Assembly: GCF_000718255.1 (NCBI RefSeq)
Contig: NZ_JOFJ01000001.1
Span: 1-64,000, forward strand
Length of the DNA: 64,000 bases
Origin: Spirillospora albida
GTDB taxonomy: Bacteria; Actinomycetota; Actinomycetes; Streptosporangiales; Streptosporangiaceae
Direction: 5' to 3'
A model generated the notes under the pieces. That model searched no databases, was not told where the DNA came from, and was given only the letters and a program-made list of their open reading frames with translations. The translations under genes were made by a program, and so were the position numbers. Below, in pieces: positions 31,729 to 39,402 of the stretch (the first letter of the stretch is position 1; every line of letters begins with the position of its first letter).

Positions 31729-32370
31729 ATGACTGGGATCAAGCGAGTACCGCGCACGCGGGGCTTCGTCAGCGGCCTGCTCCTCGTGCTGCTCGGGGTG
31801 TGGGGCGGGCTGCTCCCGCTCGCCGGCCCCTCATTCGACTTCGGGTTCGCGCCGGACGACGCGTGGTACGTCGACGCCGACCGGTTCCTGTTCAGCGTGC
31901 TGCCCGCGATCGCCGTCGTGCTCGGCGGACTGATCGTGCTCGCCGGAGCGAACCGCGTCATCGCGACGTTCGGCGGGTGGCTGGCCGCCCTCGGCGGGGC
32001 CTGGTTCGCCCTCGGCGGCACCATCGCGTCACTGTGGGACGCGGGCCCCGGCGCCCCGCTGGGGACGAGCGAGGGGCAGCGGGTCGCGGAGACGCTGCTC
32101 GGCTTCACCGCGCTCGGCACCGTCATCGTCTTCCTGAGCGCGTTCGCGCTCGGCCGGTTCGCCGTGGTCGGCGTCCGGGAGGTCAGGCACGACCGGGAGC
32201 GGGACGCCGAGGAACAGGCCGCCGCCGAACGTGACGACGTGTTCGCGCGCGGCGCCGCGGAGCCGCAGGCGCAGGGGCGCTACGCCCGCGAGGGACAGCA
32301 CGGCCCGCCGCAGCAGCGCCAGGCGCACGCCGACGAGCCGGTGGCGGGCGAGCGGCGCCACGAGCGGTAG
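31729..32370 (+). CDS. Four-TM membrane protein with charged C-terminal tail
   Basis: A 213-residue protein. TM segments are at about residues 12-30 (GFVSGLLLVLLGVWGGLLPL), 53-74 (FLFSVLPAIAVVLGGLIVL), 79-99 (ATFGGWLAALGGAWFALGG) and 122-145 (LLGFTALGTVIVFLSAFALG). The last 60 residues are hydrophilic, with RHDRERDAEEQAAAERDD and a Gln/His-rich end. The ATG at 31729 is preferred to one 27 bp upstream because GGGAGGA precedes it. No family is recognised. It is divergent from the mod operon and convergent with the next small gene. Confidence 0.65.
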   Translation: MTGIKRVPRTRGFVSGLLLVLLGVWGGLLPLAGPSFDFGFAPDDAWYVDADRFLFSVLPAIAVVLGGLIVLAGANRVIATFGGWLAALGGAWFALGGTIASLWDAGPGAPLGTSEGQRVAETLLGFTALGTVIVFLSAFALGRFAVVGVREVRHDRERDAEEQAAAERDDVFARGAAEPQAQGRYAREGQHGPPQQRQAHADEPVAGERRHER

Positions 32371-32383
32371 CCGGGCCGGGGCG

Positions 32384-32584
32384 TCAGCGGTGGCGCCGCA
32401 TGTTGCGGACGGACTTGGTCGTCTCGTAAGTGCCCCGCTCGTCGTCGAGCCGGACGTCGTCGCGGTCGGTGAACATGGCCACGAACGCGATCAGGAGGCC
32501 GAGCCCGCCGATCCACGGTTCCCGCCAGGCGAAGCTGAGCGCGACGCACCCGGCGGCGACGGCCATGAGCAGCAAGAGCTTCAA
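32384..32584 (-). CDS. Small two-TM membrane protein
   Basis: A 66-residue protein with two hydrophobic segments (LLLLMAVAAGCVALSFAW and WIGGLGLLIAFVAMF) and a charged tail (TDRDDVRLDDERGTYETTKS). The start is TTG at 32584, six bases after AGGGGG. No function is known. Confidence 0.55.
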   Translation of the reverse strand: MKLLLLMAVAAGCVALSFAWREPWIGGLGLLIAFVAMFTDRDDVRLDDERGTYETTKSVRNMRRHR

Positions 32585-32712
32585 CGTTTCCCCCTCGACC
32601 GCGCCCTGATCGTCCGGGAGCCCCGCAAGGACAGCGGTACGGCGCCGACCGTTGCACGGTCAACGAGTAAGCTGCAACTTACGGAACCTCTGGCTGCATC
32701 CTGACACGCGAA

Positions 32713-32744
32713 GGCCCGCCCTGGGAAGGTCTCCCGGACGGGCC
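32713..32744 (-). terminator. Hairpin terminator after der
   Basis: GGCCCG pairs with CGGGCC at the base and TGGGA with TCCCG at the top of an imperfect stem. It lies 18 nt beyond the der stop and ends the long minus-strand operon. Confidence 0.55.
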
Positions 32745-32761
32745 GCCGCGCGCGGACACCT

Positions 32762-34156
32762 TTACTTCCTGCCCTTGCCCCGCTTCTCGCGGATCTTCAT
32801 CGTGATGTCGAGGGGCGTCCCGGCGAAGCCGAACTCCTCGCGCAGCCGCCGCTCGATGAACCGCCGGTACCCCTCCTCCAGGAACCCGGACGTGAACAGC
32901 ACGAACCGCGGAGGGCGCACCCCCGCCTGCGTCGCGAACAGCACCCGCGGCTGCTTCCCGCCCCGGATCGGGTGCGGGTGCGAGTTCACCAGGTCGGCGA
33001 AGAACTGGTTGAGCTTGGACGTCGGGACGCGCGTGCTCCACCCCTCCAGCGCCGTCTCGATGCCCGGCACCAGCTTCTCCATGTGCCGGCCCGTCTTCGC
33101 GGAGATGTTCACGCGGGGCGCCCAGCGCGCGTTGTGGAGCTGCCGGTCGATCTCGCGCTCCAGGTAGTGGCGGCGCTCCTCGTCCAGCAGGTCCCACTTG
33201 TTGTACGCGACGACCAGCGCCCGGCCCGAGTCGACCACCATCGAGATGATCCGCAGGTCCTGCTCGGCGAGCGGCTCGTCGGCGTCCACGAGGACGACCG
33301 CGACCTCCGCCCGCTCCAGCGCCGACTGCGTCCGCAGCGTCGCGTAGAAGTCGGCGCCCTGGTTCTCCCGGTGCCGCCGCCGGATCCCCGCCGTGTCGAT
33401 GAACCGCCACGTCTTGCCGCCGAGCTCGATCAGCTCGTCGACCGGGTCGCGGGTCGTGCCGGCGACGGAGTCGACGACCGCGCGCTTCTCCCCCGCCAGC
33501 TGGTTCAGCAGGCTCGACTTGCCGACGTTCGGGCGGCCCAGCAGCGCCACCCGGCGCGGCCCGCCCGCGTCCTCGAACGTCTCCGGCGGCGCCTCCGCCG
33601 GCAGCGCCTCCAGCACCGCGTCAAGCAGGTCGCCCGAGCCGCGCCCGTGCACCGCGCTGACCGGATGCGGCTCGCCGATGCCGAGCGACCACAGCGCCGC
33701 CGCGTCCATCTCGCCGGCCTGGTCGTCGACCTTGTTGGCGGCCAGCACCACCGGCTTGCCGGACCGGCGGAGGATCTCCACCACGGCCTCGTCGACGTCC
33801 GTCGCGCCGACCGTCGCGTCCACCACGAACATCACCACGTCGGCGAGGTCGACCGCCAGCCGCGCCTGCTCGGCGATCGCGGCGGCGAGGCCGGACGCGT
33901 CCGGCAGCCACCCGCCGGTGTCGACCACCGTGAACCGGCGGCCCGACCACGTCGCGTCGTAGGCGACCCGGTCGCGGGTCACGCCCGGGACGTCCTCGAC
34001 GACCGCCTCGCGGCGGCCGAGGATCCGGTTCACCAGCGTGGACTTGCCGACGTTCGGGCGCCCCACCACCGCCACCACCGGCGCCGGACCGGTGTCCCCG
34101 TCGAAGTCGTCGACGGCCGGGCCGGCGACGGCCGTCTCCATCTCGTATTCGCTCAC
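32762..34156 (-). CDS. der: Ribosome biogenesis GTPase Der (EngA)
   Basis: A 464-residue GTPase with the diagnostic tandem G domains. The first P-loop is VVGRPNVGKSTLVNRIL (about residues 30-46) with DTGGW and NKVD motifs. The second is LLGRPNVGKSSLLNQLAG (about 208-225) with DTAGIR and YNKWD. The C-terminal KH-like domain ends KIREKRGKGRK. It acts in 50S subunit assembly. It closes a conserved operon (cmk-der) 30 bp after cmk. Confidence 0.97.
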   Translation of the reverse strand: MSEYEMETAVAGPAVDDFDGDTGPAPVVAVVGRPNVGKSTLVNRILGRREAVVEDVPGVTRDRVAYDATWSGRRFTVVDTGGWLPDASGLAAAIAEQARLAVDLADVVMFVVDATVGATDVDEAVVEILRRSGKPVVLAANKVDDQAGEMDAAALWSLGIGEPHPVSAVHGRGSGDLLDAVLEALPAEAPPETFEDAGGPRRVALLGRPNVGKSSLLNQLAGEKRAVVDSVAGTTRDPVDELIELGGKTWRFIDTAGIRRRHRENQGADFYATLRTQSALERAEVAVVLVDADEPLAEQDLRIISMVVDSGRALVVAYNKWDLLDEERRHYLEREIDRQLHNARWAPRVNISAKTGRHMEKLVPGIETALEGWSTRVPTSKLNQFFADLVNSHPHPIRGGKQPRVLFATQAGVRPPRFVLFTSGFLEEGYRRFIERRLREEFGFAGTPLDITMKIREKRGKGRK

Positions 34157-34186
34157 TGTGCCATCCCCGCGGGCGCCGGGCGCCCG

Positions 34187-34849
34187 CTACTCCTGCTCTT
34201 TGGCGAGGCGGACGACCGCCTCGATGACCTCGCCGAGGTCCATCTCGGTCGAGTCGATCTCGTGCGCGTCCGCCGCCTTCGCCAGCGGGGACGCCTTCCT
34301 GGTGGAGTCGAGCCGGTCGCGGCGGGCCTGCTCGGCCTGCGTCACGGTCACCGACGCGGCCGGGTCGGCCGCCAGGTCCTTCGCGCGGCGCTCGGCGCGG
34401 GCCTGCTCGCTGGCGGTCAGGTACACCTTCACCGGCGCGTCCGGCGCGACGACCGTGCCGATGTCGCGGCCCTCCACCACGATCCCGCCCTCCCCGATGA
34501 TCTCCCGCTGGAGGGCGACGAGCCGCTCCCGGACCGCCGGGACGCGGCTGACCGCGCTGACCGCGTTCGTGACCTCCCGGCCGCGGATCGGCGCGGACAC
34601 GTCCGTGCCGTCCACCGTGATCGCCGGGGCGGCCGGGTCGGTGCCGGACACCAGCACCGGCTCGCCCGCGCGGGCCGCGACGGCCTCCGCGTCCTCGACC
34701 GGAACGCCGGCCTGGAGCATCCACCACGTCATCGCCCGGTACATCGCGCCGGTGTCGAGGTAGCGCAGGCCGAGGGCCTTCGCGACCCCCTTGGACGCGC
34801 TGGACTTGCCGGACCCGGACGGGCCGTCCATGGCGATGACGAGCGACAC
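34187..34849 (-). CDS. cmk: Cytidylate kinase
   Basis: A 220-residue P-loop kinase. Walker A is AMDGPSGSGKSSASKGVAKA (residues 6-25), with the CMP-binding YLDTGAMYRAMTWWMLQAG and VVEGRDIGTVVAPDA. It phosphorylates CMP/dCMP. The usual order tyrA-cmk-der is kept. Confidence 0.97.
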   Translation of the reverse strand: MSLVIAMDGPSGSGKSSASKGVAKALGLRYLDTGAMYRAMTWWMLQAGVPVEDAEAVAARAGEPVLVSGTDPAAPAITVDGTDVSAPIRGREVTNAVSAVSRVPAVRERLVALQREIIGEGGIVVEGRDIGTVVAPDAPVKVYLTASEQARAERRAKDLAADPAASVTVTQAEQARRDRLDSTRKASPLAKAADAHEIDSTEMDLGEVIEAVVRLAKEQE

Positions 34850-34928
34850 GATCGCTCCCTTTCCTTCACTCGGCGGGGGTGGGACGGGCGGCGATCTCGC
34901 CGGGAACCCGGTCTCTCAGGCTACCGGC

Positions 34929-36023
34929 CTATCGCCCCGGAACCGACCATCCGCGGGCGCGCAGCTCCGTGGCGAGGCGGTCGGCCGCCTCCGGCACCAC
35001 GGAGATCTGCAGGACGCCGACGGGACGGCCCGGGGAGTGCTCGATCGTCACGTCCTCGATGTTGACCCCGGCGATCCCCGCCGCCTGGAAGATCATCGCC
35101 AGCTCGCCCGGACGGTCCGGGATCACCACCGGGACCTCCGCGTACTCCGGCGCCCGGCCGCCGTGCTTGCCCGGGATCCGGGACCGGCCCGCGTTGCCGC
35201 GCAGCAGCAGGTCCGCGACGTGCGTCGCGGCCTCCTCGCTGCCGTCCCGCAGCAGCGAGGCCGCCACCGCGAGGTCGGTCGCGACGGCCTCCAGCACGTC
35301 CGCGACCGGCTCGGCGTTCGCCGACAGGATCCCGATCCACAGCCGGGGGTCGCTCGCCGCGATCCGCGTCACGTCCCGGACGCCCTGCCCGGACAGGCCG
35401 AGGGCCACCTCGTCGGCGCCCGTCAGGCGCGCCGCGACGGCCGCCGACACCACGTGCGGGCCGTGCGACACCAGCGCGACCGCCCGGTCGTGCTCCGCCG
35501 CGTCCACCGTGACGGGCATCGCGCCGCACGCCTTCACCAGCCCGGTCACGACCGCGACCACCGCCGGGTCGGCGCCGTCCGTGGGGCACAGCGCCCACGG
35601 ACGGCCGAGGAACAGGTCGGCGCGCGCCGCGCCCGGACCGGACCGCTCGCTGCCCGCCAGCGGATGGCCCGCCACGAACACCGACAGGTCGCAGCCCAGC
35701 TCCGCCGCCTGCGCCAGGGGCCGCGCCTTCACGCTCGCCACATCGGTGTAGGCCGTCGCGAGGCCGCGCTTCTGCGCGTCCAGCAGCGTGACCGCCACCG
35801 CCGCCGGCGGCACCGCGAGCACCGCGAGATCGGCCGGCTCCCCCCGCGCGCCGTCCGGCAGCGCCGTGCCCGCGCCCAGCTCGACGGCCAGTTCCAGCGC
35901 CGCCGGGTCCCGGTCGGTCAGCAGCACCTCCGCGTCGCGCTCGCGCATCGCGAGCGCGACCGACGTGCCGACCAGGCCCGTCCCGACGACCACGATCCGC
36001 CGCGGCACCGCGTCCGCGTTCAC
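34929..36023 (-). CDS. tyrA: Prephenate dehydrogenase
   Basis: A 364-residue NAD(P)-dependent dehydrogenase. The nucleotide-binding motif is RIVVVGTGLVGTSVALAMRE at about residues 7-26. Catalytic-region landmarks are FVAGHPLAGSERSGPGAARA and MPVTVDAAEHDRAVALVSHG (His), then PHVVSAAVAARL. The C-terminal ~75 residues (VVIPDRPGELAMIFQAAGIA, then GVNIEDVTIEHSPG) form an ACT domain for tyrosine feedback. The GTG at 36023 overlaps the aroH stop (GTGA), and the two catalyse consecutive steps from chorismate to 4-hydroxyphenylpyruvate. A farther upstream ATG at 36164 would overlap aroH widely and is rejected. Confidence 0.93.
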   Translation of the reverse strand: MNADAVPRRIVVVGTGLVGTSVALAMRERDAEVLLTDRDPAALELAVELGAGTALPDGARGEPADLAVLAVPPAAVAVTLLDAQKRGLATAYTDVASVKARPLAQAAELGCDLSVFVAGHPLAGSERSGPGAARADLFLGRPWALCPTDGADPAVVAVVTGLVKACGAMPVTVDAAEHDRAVALVSHGPHVVSAAVAARLTGADEVALGLSGQGVRDVTRIAASDPRLWIGILSANAEPVADVLEAVATDLAVAASLLRDGSEEAATHVADLLLRGNAGRSRIPGKHGGRAPEYAEVPVVIPDRPGELAMIFQAAGIAGVNIEDVTIEHSPGRPVGVLQISVVPEAADRLATELRARGWSVPGR

Positions 36024-36382
36024 TGCGCGATGTCCAGGCGAAGGGCCGTCGCACCGCGCAGGTACACGTGCTGGACGTCCGCGCGGGGGCGGCCGGTCTC
36101 CACGTGCGCCATCAGCCGGATCACCCGCGGCAGCGCGTGCGGGACGCCGATCTCGCTCGCGCACAGCAGCGGCACCTCGTGGAAGCCCAGCTTGCGCGCG
36201 GCCAGCGCCGGGAACTCCGCCGACAGGTCCGGCGTCACCGTGAAGATCACGCTGATGACGTCGTCGGTGCTCAGGCCGTTGCGGCCCATCACCTCGCCGA
36301 CCAGTTCCGTCGTCGCCTCCAGGATCTGGTCCCGATCGTCGGCGTCGACCTGCGTCGCCCCTCGGATCGCGCGTACCGCCAC
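36020..36382 (-). CDS. aroH: Chorismate mutase, AroH class
   Basis: A 120-residue protein of the trimeric pseudo-alpha/beta-barrel class (AroH, as in Bacillus subtilis). Landmarks are MAVRAIRGATQVDADDRDQI, the substrate-binding Arg in the first strand, DVISVIFTVTPDLSAEFPAL and VPLLCASEIGVPHALPRVIR, ending HVYLRGATALRLD. It converts chorismate to prephenate. It is coupled to tyrA by a 4-bp overlap. Confidence 0.96.
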   Translation of the reverse strand: MAVRAIRGATQVDADDRDQILEATTELVGEVMGRNGLSTDDVISVIFTVTPDLSAEFPALAARKLGFHEVPLLCASEIGVPHALPRVIRLMAHVETGRPRADVQHVYLRGATALRLDIAQ

Positions 36383-36426
36383 TGTCCCCGTCCCTCCTGC
36401 GAAACCTTGTCCTGCCGACCGGAAGC

Positions 36427-37158
36427 CTAGAGATCCACGGCCTTGTAGAGCGCGCCGATCTCGTGCACGGTCAGCGCCCGCATCCCGCCCGGCTTCAGCT
36501 GGCCGAGCTTGATCGGCCCGAACTCTATTCGGGCGAGCTGCTGGACGGGGAACCCGACCTCCTTCAGCAGCCGCCGCACGATGTGCTTGCGCCCCTCGTG
36601 CAGGGTGATCTCCACCAGGACGCGCCGCCCCACCTGGTCGAAGATCCGGAACCGGTCGGCCTTGGCGGGGCCGTCCTCCAGCTGCACCCCGGCCTTCAGC
36701 CGCTTGCCGAGGTCGCGCGGGATCGGCCCGTGGATCTCCGCGAGGTAGGTCTTGAACACCCCGTACGACGGGTGGGTGAGGCGGTGCGACAGCTCCCCGT
36801 CGTTGGTGAGCAGGATCAGCCCCTCGGTGTCGGTGTCGAGCCGCCCCACGTGGAACAGCCGCTCCGGCACGTCGACGTAGTCGGCGAGGGACTTGCGGCC
36901 CCGCTCGTCCGACATCGTCGACACCACGCCACGCGGCTTGTTGATCATGTAGTAGCGCATCTCGGAACGGGTCTCGACGCGCTTGCCGTCCACATGGATG
37001 ACCGCGCGCTCGGGGTCGACGCGCTCGCCGAACCGGAACACCCGCTTCCCGTTGACGGTGACGCGGCCCTCGCCGATCAGCTCCTCGCAGTGGCGGCGGC
37101 TTCCGATCCCGGCCTCGGCCAGGACCTTCTGCAGCCGCACACCCTCGTTCTCGCTCAC
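36427..37158 (-). CDS. rluB: Ribosomal large-subunit pseudouridine synthase (RluB-type)
   Basis: A 243-residue enzyme. An S4 RNA-binding domain (VRLQKVLAEAGIGSRRHCEE, then LIGEGRVTVNGKRV) covers residues 7-60. The RsuA/RluB catalytic core follows, with the nucleophilic Asp in HVGRLDTDTEGLILLTNDGE (about residue 105) and the KTYLAEIHG and EGRKHIVRRLL motifs. It isomerises U in 23S rRNA near the peptidyl-transferase centre. The GTG start overlaps the scpB stop (GTGA). Confidence 0.94.
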   Translation of the reverse strand: MSENEGVRLQKVLAEAGIGSRRHCEELIGEGRVTVNGKRVFRFGERVDPERAVIHVDGKRVETRSEMRYYMINKPRGVVSTMSDERGRKSLADYVDVPERLFHVGRLDTDTEGLILLTNDGELSHRLTHPSYGVFKTYLAEIHGPIPRDLGKRLKAGVQLEDGPAKADRFRIFDQVGRRVLVEITLHEGRKHIVRRLLKEVGFPVQQLARIEFGPIKLGQLKPGGMRALTVHEIGALYKAVDL

Positions 37159-37733
37159 TTTTCCTCGATCAGATCGTCGGGCAGGTCGTCGGGCAGGTAA
37201 GGGGCGAGCTCCGGCAGCTCCTCCAGGGAGCGCAGCCCGAGCCGCTCCAGAAAGTACCCGGTCGTCCGGTACAGGTGCGCCTGGGACTCGGGCTCCTGCC
37301 CGGCGTCCTCGATGAGGCCGCGCAGCGTCAGCGTCCGCATGACGCCGTCGCTGTTCACCCCGCGGATCGCCGACACCCGCGCGCGGCTCACCGGCTGCCG
37401 GTACGCCACCACCGCGAGGGTCTCCAGCGCCGCCTGCGTCAGCCGCGCCTGCTGGCCGTCGGTGACGAACCTCTCCACGACCGGGGCGCACACGTCCCGG
37501 GTGTAGAACCGCCAGCCGCCCGCGACCTCCCGGAGGTCGAACCCCCGGCCCTGGCCGGTGTACTCCGCCGCGAGCTCGCGCAGCGTCGCGGCGACCTCGC
37601 CGCGCGGCCGCTCCAGCAGCTGCGCGAGCGTGATCTCGGCGACGGGCTCGTCCACCACGAGCAGGATCGCCTCGATGGACGCGCGCAGCGTCGGCTCCGC
37701 CCCCGGTTCCGGCGCGCCGGGTCCGTCAGTCAT
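37155..37733 (-). CDS. scpB: Segregation and condensation protein B
   Basis: A 192-residue winged-helix protein: SIEAILLVVDEPVAEITLAQ, TLAVVAYRQPVSRARVSAIR and GVNSDGVMRTLTLRGLIED, then TTGYFLERLGLRSLEELPEL. ScpB dimerises and stabilises the SMC-ScpA condensin that compacts and segregates chromosomes. It overlaps scpA by 8 bp and rluB by 4 bp. Confidence 0.96.
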   Translation of the reverse strand: MTDGPGAPEPGAEPTLRASIEAILLVVDEPVAEITLAQLLERPRGEVAATLRELAAEYTGQGRGFDLREVAGGWRFYTRDVCAPVVERFVTDGQQARLTQAALETLAVVAYRQPVSRARVSAIRGVNSDGVMRTLTLRGLIEDAGQEPESQAHLYRTTGYFLERLGLRSLEELPELAPYLPDDLPDDLIEEK

Positions 37734-38601
37734 CCTCGTCCCGTCCTTCTTCCGCGTCCTTCTGTTCCGCGTCCTTCTCCGGGGCGCCCTCGTAGTCGTC
37801 GCCGACCTCGATGGCGCCCTCGTCCGTCCCCGTCCAGGTGACGTGGAGCTCCCCGAGCGCCTCGACCTGCTCGAACGCGACGACCTGCTCCCGGTACAGC
37901 TCCAGCAGCGCGAGGAACCGGGCGACGACCTCGTAGGTGCCGTCGGCGTCGGCCGCGAGGACCCGGAACGTCGTCCGCCGCAGCCGGCGGAGCCGCTCCA
38001 CGACGATCGCGGCCTGCTCCTTCACGCTGGCCTTCGGCTGGTACATGTGCTCGACCGACACCGCCGGCGGCGCCTTCGGCGCGACGGCCTTAGCGGCGAG
38101 CCGCGCGAACTCCTCCGGCCCGAGGCCGAGCAGCACCTCCGGCAGCAGGTTCGCGAACCGCGGCTCCATCGGGACGAGGCGCGGGAACCGCCGGTCCTGC
38201 TCGGCGATCCGGCCCGCGAACATCTGCGCGACCTCCTTGTACGCCCGGTACTGCAGGAGCCGCGCGAACAGCAGGTCGCGGGCCTCCAGCAGGGCGAGGT
38301 CGTCCTCGTCGTCGACCTCCCCGGACGGCAGCAGCCGCGCCGCCTTCAGGTCGAGGAGCGTCGCGGCGACCAGCAGGAAGTGGCTGGCCTGGTCGAGGTC
38401 CCAGTCCTTGCCGTGCGAGCGGATGTGCGCGATGAAGTCGTCGGTGACCTTGTGCAGCGACACCTCGGTGATGTCGAGCTTGTGCTTGGAGATCAGCCCG
38501 AGCAGCAGGTCGAAGGGGCCCTCGAAGTTGCTGAGATGGACACGGAAACCGGACGCCTCGGCGCTCTCGGGTTCCGTCGGCGTCTCGTCCACGTCACCCA
38601 C
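37726..38601 (-). CDS. scpA: Segregation and condensation protein A (kleisin)
   Basis: A 291-residue kleisin. The N-terminal SMC-binding region is FRVHLSNFEGPFDLLLGLIS (about residues 19-38), with KLDITEVSLHKVTDDFIAH and FLLVAATLLDLKAARLLP. A C-terminal winged helix lies at about 200-250 (VVERLRRLRRTTFRVLAADA), followed by an acidic tail (GAPEKDAEQKDAEEGRDEDD). It closes the SMC ring. The start is GTG at 38601, directly abutting the right end of an IS200/IS605 element; its Shine-Dalgarno, GGAGAGG, comes from the element's terminal sequence. Confidence 0.95.
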   Translation of the reverse strand: MGDVDETPTEPESAEASGFRVHLSNFEGPFDLLLGLISKHKLDITEVSLHKVTDDFIAHIRSHGKDWDLDQASHFLLVAATLLDLKAARLLPSGEVDDEDDLALLEARDLLFARLLQYRAYKEVAQMFAGRIAEQDRRFPRLVPMEPRFANLLPEVLLGLGPEEFARLAAKAVAPKAPPAVSVEHMYQPKASVKEQAAIVVERLRRLRRTTFRVLAADADGTYEVVARFLALLELYREQVVAFEQVEALGELHVTWTGTDEGAIEVGDDYEGAPEKDAEQKDAEEGRDEDD

Positions 38602-38612
38602 GTTGACATCCT

Positions 38613-38654
38613 CTCCGTCCTAAAGGACGGAGATTCCCTCCACGCTGCGCGTGG
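38613..38654 (-). repeat. Right-end hairpins of the IS200/IS605 element (TnpB guide-RNA scaffold region)
   Basis: Read on the minus strand, CCACGC-GCA-GCGTGG (38640-38654) is followed by CTCCGTCC-TTTA-GGACGGAG (38613-38632). The second is the typical subterminal hairpin at the tnpB 3' end, and the remnant's TAG lies in its loop. In active elements this region is the 3' scaffold of the TnpB-associated omega RNA, with the guide just outside the end, here the first bases of scpA. Confidence 0.7.
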
Positions 38655-38823
38655 ACCGCGCGGCGTCCGAGATGTACGGCAAGCCCTGCTCGCATGCATC
38701 CTGCCGCAGGCGCAGCCCGTCGTTGAACACCGCGCGGGCGCACCCGAACGCCCGAGCCAGTTCGATCTGCCGGCCGGGCGCCGGATAGACACGGAACGGG
38801 TACCGGAGCTGCACGAAAAGCAC
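38620..38823 (-). pseudogene. tnpB: TnpB (IS605 OrfB) remnant with an internal deletion
   Basis: Sixty-seven codons from a GTG at 38823. The first part, MLFVQLRYPFRVYPAPGRQI, then ELARAFGCARAVFNDGLRLR and QDACEQGLPYISD, is the conserved N terminus of TnpB. After about residue 53 the frame jumps to a short tail, AARSTRSVEGISVL, typical of a TnpB C-terminal end. The whole catalytic region (RuvC-like DED residues and the Zn ribbon, roughly 300 residues) is missing. A deletion of about 1 kb fused the two ends in frame. No nuclease activity can remain. Confidence 0.85.
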
Positions 38824-38839
38824 TCTACCATGTTGGTTT

Positions 38840-39256
38840 ATGGCTGAACTTCCAAACATTCGTACCGGCAGACATTGCGTTTTCGCGATGCACGTCCACT
38901 TGGTCTTCGTCACAAAGTTCCGGCACGAGGTGTTCACCGATCGACACCTGGCCCGGATGGAGCAGATCATGCGGGACGTATGCGCCGACTTCGAGGCCGA
39001 GCTGGTCGAGTTCAACGGCGCGCACGACCACGTGCACCTCCTGGTCGACTTTCCGCCCAAGATCGCGGTGGCCCGGCTGGTCAACAGCCTCAAGGGCGTC
39101 TCCTCCCGCCGCCTACGACAGGAGTTCCCCGACCTTGTACACCACTACTATCGAACCAACAAACTCTGGTCGGGCTCGTACTTCGCGGGCTCTGTCGGCG
39201 GGGCACCGCTGAGCGTCGTGAAGCAGTACATCGAGCAGCAGAACCGTCCCGCTTAA
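38840..39256 (+). CDS. tnpA: IS200/IS605-family Y1 transposase
   Basis: A 138-residue HUH transposase of full length. The HUH motif is HDHVHLLVDFPPKIAVARLV (His-Val-His at about residues 68-70), and the catalytic Tyr is in VKQYIEQQN near residue 131. Other conserved parts are CVFAMHVHLVFVTKFRHEVF and VNSLKGVSSRRLRQEFPDL, and LWSGSYFAGSVGG. It cuts and rejoins single-stranded DNA at the hairpin ends. The reading frame is intact, so the element may still move or mobilise related copies. Confidence 0.93.
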   Translation: MAELPNIRTGRHCVFAMHVHLVFVTKFRHEVFTDRHLARMEQIMRDVCADFEAELVEFNGAHDHVHLLVDFPPKIAVARLVNSLKGVSSRRLRQEFPDLVHHYYRTNKLWSGSYFAGSVGGAPLSVVKQYIEQQNRPA

Positions 39257-39288
39257 GACACTGCTCGGGTCCAGCGGCCCTCCCAGCG

Positions 39289-39317
39289 CCGGCCTTCACC
39301 CCTGGCCTGAAGGCCGG
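39289..39317 (+). repeat. Left-end hairpin of the IS200/IS605 element
   Basis: CCGGCCTTCA (39289-39298) pairs with TGAAGGCCGG (39308-39317) around a 9-nt loop. It lies 33 bp after the tnpA stop, the expected place for the subterminal hairpin recognised by TnpA. Confidence 0.7.
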
Positions 39318-39402
39318 AGCACTGGCCCGCATTCCGGTAGCGGAGGGCGGCACGGTGCTCACCGGACCCATCATCCCATGCCCCGCGGGTCGTCCGGGAC
39401 GA

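Larger units (their letters stand above)
38602..39320. mobile_element. Compact IS200/IS605-family element with intact tnpA and deleted tnpB
   Basis: About 0.72 kb between scpA and the SecDF-head gene. It carries an IS200-type Y1 transposase (plus) and a divergent 67-codon tnpB remnant (minus), flanked by subterminal hairpins: CTCCGTCC-TTTA-GGACGGAG at the tnpB-side (right) end and CCGGCCTTCA/TGAAGGCCGG at the tnpA-side (left) end. IS605-group elements have no inverted repeats and insert without target duplication, so exact ends are approximate. The element splits the otherwise contiguous parA-scpA-scpB block. The divergent tnpA/tnpB layout is that of IS605 itself. Confidence 0.85.

Noticed and set aside
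34929..36164. Longer tyrA start at 36164
   Set aside because: The extension is Arg/Pro-rich, lies wholly inside aroH, and lacks conservation; the GTG at 36023 overlaps the aroH stop as expected of a coupled pair.
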